Of a DNA stretch of 64,000 nucleotides, positions 28,248-37,612 are shown in pieces (within the stretch, counting starts at the first letter, position 1; the number at the start of each line of letters is the position of its first letter). Under the pieces are notes generated by a model. That model worked only from the letters and a program-made list of their open reading frames with translations. It was not told the origin of the DNA and did no database searches. A program made the position numbers and the translations under genes. Source of the DNA: Paenibacillus_S sp043945595 (lineage in GTDB: Bacteria; Bacillota; Bacilli; Paenibacillales; NBRC-103111). The DNA lies in contig NZ_JBIFNP010000001.1 of the NCBI RefSeq assembly GCF_043945595.1, forward strand, positions 4,402,001 to 4,466,000, in the 5' to 3' direction.

Positions 28248-29201
28248 ATGTCCGAACAAGTATACAAACAGCGGGAAGCGCTCGCCAAGCTGATTGAGCG
28301 TCATTCCTTTCAAACCGGAGTTAACCAAACGGCTATCGCGCCTTTATTCTTTATTCGCCACTCTCAGGTGACGGACCGGGTTTATCGGGTTTACAAGCCT
28401 TCCTTATGCTTCATCGCCCAAGGCTTGAAGGAGGTATGGCTGGCGCAGGAGCGGTTTGAATACGGCCCTGCCGACTATCTGATTTCATCCATGGACCTGC
28501 CTGTGACGGGCCAGGTGATCAAAGCTTCCTCTGACGCCCCGTATCTGAGCTTCAAGCTGGAATTTACGCAAAACCAAATATTAGAGGTTCTAAAAGACGC
28601 CGACATTCGAATCCGCGCGCAAGAGCATACGAAGCGAGCTATGTTTATCGGTCCAATAGAGCCGTCTATACTGAATGCGCTGCTCCGCTTAGCTCAACTG
28701 CTGGATTGCCCTGAAGACATTCCCTTCCTTGCTCCCATTTATACGAAAGAAATTGTATACAGACTTCTTCAAGGACCGTATGGAGCGGCGCTGGCGCAAA
28801 TCGCAATGGAAGAAAGCAGCACTTACCGCATCAGAGAGGCTATCGAGCAAATTATTCATCACTGCGATAAGCCGCTGCGGATCGAGGAGCTTGCCGAAAT
28901 AGCAAGGATGAGTATTTCTACGTTCCACCGGCATTTCAAACAGGTCACCGCCATGAGTCCCATTCAGTTTCAAAAACAGCTGCGATTGCAGGAGGCTCGG
29001 CGCCTGCTATTAACTGAGTCGACGGATGCCGCCGATGTGGCGTTCCGCGTCGGTTACGAGAGCGCATCCCAATTCAGCCGCGAATATTCTCGTATGTTCG
29101 GATTTCCGCCAAGACAAGATATAAAGCATTTAAGGGAAAAATATGATCAGAGGGTAAGAGAGGAAGCTCCTGCTGATAGAGGAATTCAAAGCGTGCTTTA
29201 G
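28248..29201 (+). CDS. AraC family transcriptional regulator (AraC_N type)
   Basis: Regulator of 317 aa with the N-terminal AraC_N domain (residues about 25-180; YKPSLCFIAQGLKEV is characteristic) and a C-terminal AraC double HTH (IEELAEIARMSISTFHRHFK; FRVGYESASQFSREYSRMFG). ATG 28248 follows AAGGAGGA by nine bases; the frame is open 15 codons upstream without a ribosome site. It is divergent from the aldo/keto reductase and probably controls it, since this regulator family is often paired with such reductases. Confidence 0.92.
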   Translation: MSEQVYKQREALAKLIERHSFQTGVNQTAIAPLFFIRHSQVTDRVYRVYKPSLCFIAQGLKEVWLAQERFEYGPADYLISSMDLPVTGQVIKASSDAPYLSFKLEFTQNQILEVLKDADIRIRAQEHTKRAMFIGPIEPSILNALLRLAQLLDCPEDIPFLAPIYTKEIVYRLLQGPYGAALAQIAMEESSTYRIREAIEQIIHHCDKPLRIEELAEIARMSISTFHRHFKQVTAMSPIQFQKQLRLQEARRLLLTESTDAADVAFRVGYESASQFSREYSRMFGFPPRQDIKHLREKYDQRVREEAPADRGIQSVL

Positions 29202-29501
29202 AGGAATCGGATTATAAATGAAAGGCAGTCCGAAGACTTGAATCGGCGTATCGTTTGGAAAGGACAAATCAGTAAATGTAACCTTTTCGTTAGCATCAAG
29301 CTTGGAAACAACTACCTTGGCATCAGGCTTTATCACTTTCCCCGAAAGCTTCTCTTTGGTATCAATTCTATAAACTAAAGCTACGCTTTCAATAGAATTG
29401 CTTCCCGTATATTGCGCTTCGATATCATACTGCCGTTCGGCGAAATTATTTTTCGGTATGAGAGCTAACTTCCAGCGGTCCAGGTTTTGTTGTTTTATTA
29501 A
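29130..29501 (-). pseudogene. Remnant of an unrecognised protein gene
   Basis: An open minus-strand frame of 123 codons without a plausible start. Residues 8-105 read like protein (RWKLALIPKNNFAERQYDIE, then a VALVYRIDTKEKL segment and LDANEKVTFTDLSFPND), with beta-strand-like alternation. The frame opens only five bases beyond the nucleotidyltransferase stop and overlaps the convergent AraC 3' end. It may be the C-terminal part of a truncated secreted or lipoprotein gene. I do not recognise the family. Confidence 0.35.
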
Positions 29502-29505
29502 TTAT

Positions 29506-30057
29506 TTACAATTCGATGTGCAGACGGGGCCACGAGGCTCTCCAGTTCTTCCCCTCAACTCTTGCTCGGTAATAAGCCTCGTCGGAAAATAACGGACTGC
29601 GCCGCACCCTCAGCTCGAACAAATCGCTCAAACCGTACGGGCACAGCCATGCGAGCCGGTCGTCCGATTCTAAACGTATGGCGACGGCGGTAACCGTTTC
29701 CGGCCAAAAGCTTATCTCATGCTCGACCGAGCTGTAAGGCGGATCGCCGTTTTGCACGTGCATGCGTGCCTGATTTTTAACGGACCAGAGGGAGCACCCC
29801 GTCGCTTCGCAAAGCTGCCTCTCCACCTGCTTCTCGTAATCTTCGTCCAGCCGCGAGCGGTCGTAATAAATGACATCAATGTCGTTCAACGGCGTCCGCT
29901 CCGTGTAGCCATGCAGCCGGTCCCATATGTAATTGCGGACATAGCCTGCGGCGACATAAGCTCCAGGCAGCTCCGTTTGCCGGATCAACCTCAGATCGTC
30001 CATCATCCCCCGATGGGAGAGGATCATTTCTTCAAAACGCTTCTCATACCCGATCAA
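29506..30057 (-). CDS. Nucleotidyltransferase family protein (NTP_transf_6/DUF925)
   Basis: Protein of 183 aa of the YiiC-like nucleotidyltransferase group formerly called DUF925. The fold signature is AAGYVRNYIWDRLHG followed by the acidic pair in LNDIDVIYYD (residues about 57-67). The C-terminal segment YGLSDLFELRVRRSPLF is also typical. The nucleotide acceptor is unknown for the family. Its start overlaps the end of the methyltransferase gene by 14 bp, so the two are cotranscribed. Confidence 0.88.
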   Translation of the reverse strand: MIGYEKRFEEMILSHRGMMDDLRLIRQTELPGAYVAAGYVRNYIWDRLHGYTERTPLNDIDVIYYDRSRLDEDYEKQVERQLCEATGCSLWSVKNQARMHVQNGDPPYSSVEHEISFWPETVTAVAIRLESDDRLAWLCPYGLSDLFELRVRRSPLFSDEAYYRARVEGKNWRASWPRLHIEL

Positions 30058-30737
30058 CCGGCTTCCTCGCCTTCCAAATGTATTTATGCTCTCTTAGAGC
30101 CAACCTGCCATTAATATAGCTTGCCGCGATCCGCTCCTGCAGCTGTGCGCTCCACTCCGGCAATGTATAGTCGGGATTACCCGGGGTGGAGGAAATAAAC
30201 TTGGCGAATTCGGCTTCATCCGGAAAGCAGGTTACCGCCTCGTTAAATTCCTCGATCTCAATGTTTGTGTACCCACTGCGTGCCAGCCGTTCCTTGACTG
30301 CGGATACATCCGTATGGATGCCAAAAATCGTTCCGCCCGGCTGAAGAATGCGGATATGGTCAATGATGGACGTCTGGACCTCGCCGGTCATAGATCAGGT
30401 CGAACGCGTTGTCGCTAAAAGGCAGCTCCGTCTTCGTCGTTGCATATACAAACTCCACTTGGCCGGGAGCGCCGGCCTCCTGATGCAAGCTCCGCGCGAT
30501 CCTCAGCAGCTCCGCTGAATTATCGAAGCCGGTAAGCTTCTTCGCATAGCGGGACATGTTGAGCGTAAACTCGCCATGTCCGCAGCCTGCGTCCAGTACG
30601 GAGCCGAACGCAGGCAGCATTCGAATCAGCCGCTCTTCAAAAACCGTTTCGGCCGATAAGCCTTCCACGGTAAAGACGGCGTTGCTTTGATAGCCGCCGT
30701 TGCGCAGCGCGATGCGGTCGTACCATTCCATTCCCAT
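30044..30737 (-). pseudogene. Class I SAM-dependent methyltransferase, frameshifted
   Basis: Small-molecule methyltransferase of about 230 aa when repaired. SAM-binding motif I is VLDAGCGHGEFT (near residue 50), followed by acidic GFDNSAE and motif IV-like FDLIYDRRGP. The frame breaks at about 30372-30376, where dropping one base from the CCAGAC stretch gives RRGPTSIIDHIRILQPGG. ATG 30737 has GGGAGA upstream. It overlaps the nucleotidyltransferase gene by 14 bp. The substrate is unknown. Confidence 0.85.
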
Positions 30738-30803
30738 GCATTCTCTCCCGTAATAAATGGATCTAATGACAGCATTCTTCAATGTATCATATAATACAAA
30801 AAA

Positions 30804-31074
30804 TGGAAATACCGGATATCGGTATTTCCAGGCTGTCGAGACACCCCTCACTAAGTGAACAACGTGCAAACGCAGGTGGGGTATCTAAGCTTACGAAGCC
30901 CGTTTTTCTTCGAAAAACGCTTAGTTTACGTCCGCCTTTGAAATTCGTGAAAATACCTTCAAATCTAATCCAATTCACGGATTTCAACAGCGGCTGGAGG
31001 AGGATACCCCACCGAAGTATCACTATTTCAGGGTTTCTCGACCAAGCTCGAAATACCGAATATCGGTATTTCCA
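30804..31074. repeat. Structured palindromic repeat element, copy 2, flanked by twin hairpins
   Basis: The element 30831-31049 has near-inverted ends (30835-30846 with 31031-31042, 11 of 12 paired), then nested inverted repeats 30875-30885 with 31003-31013 (exact) and 30938-30951 with 30974-30987 (one mismatch), so it can fold into one long cruciform. Its core 30869-30950 is nearly identical to 19642-19722. It is flanked by two nearly identical palindromes of the TGGAAATACCG type (30804-30830 and 31050-31074). The first has a minus-strand T-run and may be the lactonase terminator. No transposase is present. Confidence 0.85.
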
Positions 31075-31107
31075 TCGCTGAACCAAGCTGCCGCTGGGCG
31101 GCTATCG

Positions 31108-32210
31108 TTACATGGAGGCGAAAAGAATGCAGACCGGCTCCGACACGGAGATGAACCGGCCCGGATCATGTGTCAGCTTCCCGCTGTCCGGATCCCGGTG
31201 AAATACTTCTATCGTATCCGTCTGCTGATTCGCTGCAATCAGCAGCTTTCCGCCCGGCGCGATCGCAAAATTGCGCGGAGTTTTGCCATGCGTGGATGTA
31301 TGCTCCACATAAGTCAGCGCGCCGGAGTCCGCATCGATCCGATAGGTCACGATACTGTCGTGCCCCCGGTTCGAGCCGTAAATAAACTGGCCGGACGGAT
31401 CCAGATGCAGGTCTGCGCTCGTATTCTCGCCCTTGAACTCCGGCGGAAGGGTCGGAACCGAGCCAAGCACCGTCAAGCGGCCCGCGCTTTCGTCAAAGGC
31501 ATACGCCGTGATCGTATTGTCCAGCTCGTTGATCCCGTAAGCGTAAGGCTTGCTTGGATGAAAGACGAAATGGCGCGGCCCCGCTCCCTTAGCGGTATCC
31601 GTCTCGCTATGAAGAATCAGCTGCTTGCGGTCCGCATCCAGACGGTAGACGAACAGCTTATCCTTGCCCAAGTCGGACACCACCGCATAGGTCCCTGCCG
31701 GGTGCAGCACGACTGAATGCGTGTGCGCTTCCAGCTGCCGCTGGGTTGCCTGGCTTCCTCCTTCATGAGCGATAACCTGCTGAGCCGGCTCAGACAAATC
31801 GCCTGCGCCGCTGAGCGCAAAGGCGCTGATATTGCCGCTGGAATAATTGGTGACAAGCAGCAGCGCCGGCTGGCCGCTCTCCTCCAAGCTGACATAGCAG
31901 GGTCCTTGCCGCGGGTAAGCTGCCTGTCCAATTCCTTCAAGCTTCCTGTCGCAGGATCCGTCTCGTAGCTGACGATTTCTCCGCCGAGCTGCCCGTTCGT
32001 TTCCTGCACCTCGCTAACCGCGTACAATCTCGGGTGGCGGGCGCTTGCCGCCAAATACGAGGCGTTCGCAATGTCTTGCACCGTATGCACCCGCTCGGCC
32101 TCCCCTGTCTCCTCATTAAGGCGGAACAAGGTAATGCCCGCGTCGCTTTTATGCGTGTAGGCTCCTGCGTACATCCAGACAAACCGGCTGCTCTCGTCGT
32201 TCATGCTCAT
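31108..32210 (-). pseudogene. Lactonase family beta-propeller protein, frameshifted
   Basis: Seven-bladed beta-propeller lactonase (6-phosphogluconolactonase/YkgB type, COG2706), about 367 aa when repaired. Recurrent blade segments are visible (ASYLAASARHPRLYAVSE; FVFHPSKPYAYGINELDNT; GSNRGHDSIVTYRID; PRNFAIAPGGKLLIAANQ). The frame breaks at 31898-31901: one more C in the coding CCC run gives GKDPCYVSLEESGQPALLL. ATG 32210 lies behind GGGAGG. It is 27 bp downstream of an amidohydrolase of the sugar-lactonase group, so the pair may hydrolyse an aldonolactone. Confidence 0.88.
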
Positions 32211-32237
32211 AGCTTCGGATACCTCCCTTGGTAAGTT

Positions 32238-33075
32238 CTATACTTCCAGCCGATAAAATTCAGCCGCATTGTTCCCGAATACGTCTTCAAGCTCCGCCTC
32301 GCTTAAACCTTGGGGAAGCGTGTGTTGAAGCAGGGTATACACCTCCGAATATTCGGCGGCCAGCAGACAGACAGGCCAATCGCTTCCGTACATAACCCGT
32401 TTCGGTCCGAAAATGCTCTACAATGTGATGAACATAAGGGAGAAACTGCTCTTCGCGCCACTTCTCGTGATCCGCTTCCGTTACCATCCCCGACAGCTTG
32501 CAGTATACGCCGGGAAAATCTTTGGCGATCCGCGCCATGTGCGTAGTCCAAGGCTCTTGCTCGCTGCGCGAGATCGCCGGCTTGGCGATATGATCGATCA
32601 CCGCGCGCAAATTCGGTACCCGCTCCAGCAGCTTGTATGTATCTTCGACCTGATGGGACTTGATTAGTATGTCCACGGGAAACTGTTCCTTCTCCAAAAA
32701 TCGCAGCGCTTCCAATACGGCCGGACGAAAAGCGTATTCCATGTCGATATCCTGGAGCATGATGCGGATGCCTTTGAAAAAACGGTTATGGCGAAGCCTT
32801 GCATAATCCTCCCGGCAGCCTGCGCTTTCCAGATCCAGCCACCCTACGACACCGGCGATCGTATCCGTACGCTCGCACAGGCTCAGCATGTAATCCGTCT
32901 CCGCCACCGAAGCTTCCGCTTGAACGACAACGGTCTTCTGAATGCCATGCGCCTGCAGGTGCGCTTCCAAATCTGCCGGCAAATAATTCCGGTACAACAC
33001 CGGGACGTCCGGACTCAACCAGCCGTAATCCCCCCGCTCCAAATTCCAATAATGCTGATGCGCATCAATTCTCAT
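32238..33075 (-). pseudogene. Amidohydrolase family protein (COG3618 lactonase type), frameshifted
   Basis: TIM-barrel metal-dependent hydrolase of about 279 aa when repaired. The N-terminal metal motif is DAHQHYW. Further conserved parts are KGIRIMLQD, IDHIAKPAI, CKLSGMVTEAD and, after the break, VMYGSDWPVCLL with the metal-binding Asp. The break lies at the AAAA run 32410-32413; one base fewer gives VEHFGPKRVMYGSDW and a proper end (NNAAEFYRLEV) at 32238. ATG 33075 has GAGGGGA upstream. Family members hydrolyse L-fucono-, L-rhamnono- or galactaro-lactones, or dicarboxylate lactones. It forms an operon with the propeller lactonase. Confidence 0.87.
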
Positions 33076-33440
33076 CGGCGTGTTCCCCTCATCCTCCATT
33101 GACATATATTGCAAAATAACTCTATAGCAAATCATAATACAGCTGAACGGGATTCACAACCTTCAAGAGAATGTCAGTACGCTTGCCGTCAGGTCACTTT
33201 CTTGTCCAATCCCAGCCCTATCGTTTGAGCAGGGAAGGGAATAGATCGGGGCTCCGACCGCTGACAGCGATTGCAATTCGTATGACCGGAATCCCGTTCA
33301 CTTGGTATTAACACCTGGCTGGAGGGAGTTAAACAGCTCAACAGCCGGTAAAATGTCATTTTCCATCGTGCATGATAAAATTAAAATAAACCGGCCTGCA
33401 TTACCGCCAGCCGGTTTCTCGCATTGTTATAAGGAATAGA
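33076..33440. other. Intergenic region with the terminator of the YetA-like gene
   Basis: An 8-bp perfect stem (33388-33395 with 33410-33417) is followed on the minus strand by a T-rich tract and ends the YetA-like gene. The remaining 300 bp carry the amidohydrolase promoter; nothing else is recognised. Confidence 0.6.
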
Positions 33441-36102
33441 TTAAGAGTCCACCAGCGAATCGCCGATCAGCTCAAGGCACACAATCGCGTTCAAGCACCA
33501 CTGGGAAGCCGTATTGGTCGAAATCCACGGAATTTCGTGAAGCTCCCTGATATACTCATCCTCCAGCACGGAAATTCGGTCGCTGGCCAGCTTCAAATCT
33601 CCCATCCCTGCGTCTTTCAGCAGAATCGTCCACGCCTGCCGAGCCAGCGCCGGGTCTTCGTATCTCCGCGAGGCATAGGCCGCAATGCCGGTGGAGAACA
33701 TCGGCCATGCATACCCGCCGCTCGGCATATCACCGACCAGCAGCTGCTCCTTCTGCTCCCGCGGCAGGTTATAGAAGGCGCCGATTTCGGCCAGCATTTC
33801 GTCCCATGACTCGTCCTTCAGCATAAGCGACAGCTCCATCCAAACCTGAGGCCCGCCCATGCATATCGCCAAGTGTCCTCCTGCATTGTTGCCCATATCG
33901 TAAAGGCGCCCGGTCTTCGGATCGTAGCCGTGCACCGCGAGATTGCGCATCCGGTTCGGCATCGCCTTCAGCGATTCGATCCCGGCGAGCAGCTTGTCGC
34001 GGTAAGCCGTATCCTCCCTCCGCTCCCAGCGGGTCATCCAGTTCGAGGAGAAGGCCGCCCAATCCGGTCCTACCCGGGCATGGGTCGGATACTCGTCCTT
34101 AGGGAAATAGTACCGCATCGGGTCCAGATGCACTGTGGTGTAATCGGCATCGACCACCTCATCCATGATGTCCCCGATCCGCTCGTCGGCTGTCAGGTAA
34201 TAGTAATACCGGTGCAGTCCCGCCATGCCGATCCGCGCTTCCTTGCAGCCGCAGCCCCAATGGACGACGTTATGCCGCGAGCCCAGGCCCGCATATTCCC
34301 CGAAATGATACACGTCCACCTCGCTCGTATGCCGGGTCATGGCCTCCGCCATGCGGAAAATATCGGCGCGGCCGGAACGGAGAAACATAAGCCACAGCCA
34401 CATGTTCGGCACGAGCTCGGTATTTTGCCACGCAAAGCCGCCGATATCGTAGCGCCATGTATGCCGCACCGGATCATAGGTGTGCATCACGTCGCCGTAA
34501 TCCCAGAAGCCGTACCATCGGCGCTGCTCGATCTCCTCACGGTAAAAAGCGATTGCCGCATCGAGCTGATCCTCGACGGCAACCTTGACGAGCGAGCCGC
34601 GGTCCGGGAGGCTCCACACGCCGAACGCTTTCGTCCTGTGGTAATGCTCCGGCTCGCACACAAGCAGGGACGGCGACTGCGCCTCCTCGGCATAGGCCTG
34701 CAGCGCAGCATGACTCGGCGTCTTGTCGCAGCACCAGAGCGACAGCTCGCTCGTATTGGCGATGCCATACGGCGTACTGCGCATCTCGTCAAAGCCTTCA
34801 TAGGCCGACTGCAGATGCGTAGCGGTATCGTAATGACGCAGATCCATCGCCTGCGCATCCGGCGACCAGAACCAGAGCGTCATCGACGCCGTCTCCCCGG
34901 ATAAGCCGTTCAGCTCAAGCGAGGACGGATGCTTTTGCCAGAAATACCGGATGCCTGCCGCCAGGCCGCCCTGCTCCGCTCCGGCGTACGCAAGCCCCTG
35001 GGACCGGCAGCCTACGGCAGCTCGAATCCAGGCACAGCCCTCCTGCGTCCGTTTCGAAATCGTGTAGGAATCCGACGACTGCTGGACAAGCTTCGCGCTG
35101 TCCCACACAGCGGATTCCTCGATCAGGCCGAGAAAACGAGCGTCTTCCTCCGGATCGAAAGCAATGAACTCTCCCGCCGTCTGCCGGCGGAACAGCTCTT
35201 CATACTTGCCTGTCGTGCGTGTAGTTCTCAAATGCTTCGGAGATTCGCTGAACAACCCGGTATCTCCGGCGAAACGGTAATGCCGGTTATACAGAGGCCC
35301 CTGCATCGGCACATCGAATGTCATCCCGATTCCTTTGATGAAATCCATATGAGGGTTGCCGTCGTATACAAACGTATGCACCGCCCGGATCTGATGCTGT
35401 CCTGCATAAAAGTAGAGCCGCAGCGTAAACGGCAGCCACTCGCGGACGCCGGACGTCAGCTTATGCCGCCCTTCAAGCCGGACGACGGCGCGGAACTGGG
35501 CCGTCCTGCTCGATCACCGCCTTCGTCAGCTCGCTGATGTAGTCATGCTCCTTGATGGAACGCTGCCCCGAGGTTTTGTGCCGTTCTTCCACGATGCAGC
35601 GAAGCTGTCCGCCTGAGCAGACCAGCGCCTCTTCGCGGTATAAAGCCTGGATAAACGACGTCCCCCGCTTGTTCAGCACGCACCGGATCGGGCCTGCCGC
35701 CACTTCTATCCGGTCGCCGTGATCCACTGCCGTCACACGAGCACCGGCCGCCTCGTCAGAAGCTTCCTCAGCAGGCTGCAAGGCGTCCGTTTGGCCGTTC
35801 TTTCGAAGTGCGATGCCCGCTTGGCCGTTCTTCCGCAGCTCGAGGCTTACGGCGCGTTCCTCCGCGATGGAGGCCGCATGCGCCGACCACTTCACGGAGC
35901 CGTCAGGCCAATAAGCCGTAGGCCAGCTTTGAACGGGAATACTCGTTCCATGCTCATCAAGAAGCTGGAACGTATCCTCTCGGCTCAAGGCTCCTTCCGT
36001 CCATGGAACTCCCCAGGTCACTCCTGCAGGAAGACCGGCCGACTTCTCTTTCGTCTCAAGCCAATGCAGCCGAATCCCGCCTGCTTCCGTCTCACCGCTC
36101 AT
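33441..36102 (-). pseudogene. YetA/PcRGLX-like exo-rhamnogalacturonan lyase family protein, frameshifted
   Basis: Large protein of about 885 aa when repaired. The N-terminal RIFT-barrel part has VTWGVPWTEGAL and YWPDGSVKWSAHA, a beta-sandwich middle follows, and the C-terminal half is an alpha/alpha-barrel (RYDIGGFAWQN, YAGLGSRHNVVHWGCGCKE). The pattern fits B. subtilis YetA and fungal PcRGLX (PL26), which attack rhamnogalacturonan. The break lies in the GGG run 35498-35500; one base fewer gives EQDGQFRAVVRLEGRHKL. ATG 36102 lies behind GAGGGGA. There is no signal peptide, so it acts on imported oligosaccharides. It lies downstream of a GH105 hydrolase gene, which supports a pectin role. Confidence 0.85.
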
Positions 36103-36262
36103 GTCCCTTATCCCCTCTTTCGCCGAATGCCTTGCGTAAGCTCGCGTAAACCTGCGTAAGCTTGAGGCAGCCGACAAGTGTATTGTTGCGTTCGCAAATC
36201 ACCTGCACGCTCCGCTCTTTTTCAGCGGCCTCCTTAAGCTTAATTTCCGCAATGAGCCTATT

Positions 36263-37330
36263 CTATTTCCCTGCCAGCGTTTCGGTCAACAGCATAATAG
36301 CCAGCGCTTGTCCGTAGGCCGTCGGGCAGATCGGGATATTCAAATAATGCTCGTCGTTCATGCCGATAGCTGTCCCGTACGAAACCTGCAGGACGGTACC
36401 GTCCTCTGCAATATTGCGGATGACGGCTTGGACCGCTTTTTCCGCCGTATCGCGGTATTCCTCGCCCAGGTAGCCTTGACGAACCGCCTTCAGCAGACCG
36501 TAACCGAATCCGGCTGTGGCCGACGCTTCCGTGTAAGAGGCGGGATCGGTCAGAATGGTGTGCCACATGCCGTCGGATTCCTGCAGCTTTACAAGCGAGA
36601 CGGCCTGCGCTTTCAGCGCCTCAAGCAAGTAACGCTTGACCGGACCCTCCAGCTCCGAAATTTCCAGAAACTCGACCACACCGGCAGTGAACCAGCAGTT
36701 GCCGCGGGCCCACAGCGTACGTCCGAAGTGGTGTCTGCCGATAAAGCTCCAGCCATGGAACCATAACCCGGTCTCGGGATCGTGCAAATATTTGATGTGC
36801 AGCAAAAATTGATATACGGATTCATCCACATAGGCCTGATTGCCTGTAACCTTGCCCATTTTGGCAAGAAACAGCACTGTCATGAACAAGGTGTCATCCC
36901 ACAGCTGCTCCTCATTATCGTCAATAATTGTAATATGCTGGAGCCCGCCTTCCTCGGTACGCGGCATATCGTGCATCACCCATTCCGCCCATTCGGTGCA
37001 TACCGCCAAATAGTTCTCGTTCTTCGTCTGCTCGTACAGATGTATCAGCGCCAGCAGCGGAGCGACGGAATTGACGTTCTTCGGAGGCAGCCCTTCCTCC
37101 AAATGACGGTCATACCAGTCGATCAAAAAGTCCGTATATTCCTGCTTGCCCGTAAAACGGGTATATTTGAACAAGCCGTACAATGCGACGCCGAGCGGCC
37201 ATTCCCATACGTCAAAATCCATATGATCGTTGGCATTGTCTTTATTGGCGGAGATCAGGCGCTGAAATACTTTTTCCAGCAGCTCCGCCGTGTCCGGGGA
37301 AGTTACCTTTTGATTCGATTGCTGCATCAC
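36263..37330 (-). CDS. GH105 unsaturated rhamnogalacturonyl hydrolase (YteR-like)
   Basis: Cytosolic alpha/alpha-barrel hydrolase of 355 aa that removes the unsaturated uronic acid left by lyases from rhamnogalacturonan fragments. Motifs include VWEWPLGVALYGL, the catalytic-type LWDDTLFM (Asp145 region) and GRTLWARGNCWFT. GTG 37330 lies seven bases after AAGGAG; ATG 37327 is an equal alternative. It is followed by the YetA-like gene (160 bp) in the same orientation. A cre-like palindrome lies upstream. Confidence 0.92.
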   Translation of the reverse strand: MMQQSNQKVTSPDTAELLEKVFQRLISANKDNANDHMDFDVWEWPLGVALYGLFKYTRFTGKQEYTDFLIDWYDRHLEEGLPPKNVNSVAPLLALIHLYEQTKNENYLAVCTEWAEWVMHDMPRTEEGGLQHITIIDDNEEQLWDDTLFMTVLFLAKMGKVTGNQAYVDESVYQFLLHIKYLHDPETGLWFHGWSFIGRHHFGRTLWARGNCWFTAGVVEFLEISELEGPVKRYLLEALKAQAVSLVKLQESDGMWHTILTDPASYTEASATAGFGYGLLKAVRQGYLGEEYRDTAEKAVQAVIRNIAEDGTVLQVSYGTAIGMNDEHYLNIPICPTAYGQALAIMLLTETLAGK

Positions 37331-37397
37331 TTACACACTCCTTGATTCGGGATTAAGATGGATTGCGGGTAAAGGATAAATCTGCAGACAGCGGTCT

Positions 37398-37411
37398 GGC
37401 AAGCGTTTTCA
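37398..37411. promoter_or_regulatory. cre-like site upstream of the GH105 gene
   Basis: GGCAAGCGTTTTCA matches 12 of 14 positions of the CcpA consensus and lies 68 bp before the GH105 start. Confidence 0.4.
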
Positions 37412-37545
37412 TGACTGTGCCCGCCTGCCATGCGATCCTCCCGCTTTATGATGAATTATAAAAAGGGAAAAGTTTACACCTTATACGATACCTTTATTTA
37501 TTTTTGTTTTCAACCGTTTTCTTTTGAATTGACGCAGGATTGCAA

Positions 37546-37580
37546 AAAAAGAGACACAAAACCAGCTTGTGTCTCTTTTT
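37546..37580. terminator. Terminator of the arabinofuranosidase gene
   Basis: A perfect 14-bp stem (37546-37559 with 37567-37580) has A-run and T-run on its two sides. It lies 33 bp past the stop of the minus-strand GH51 gene. Confidence 0.88.
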
Positions 37581-37612
37581 CGCAGCTTTCCAGCCTTCTA
37601 TGCCGCTCTCTA

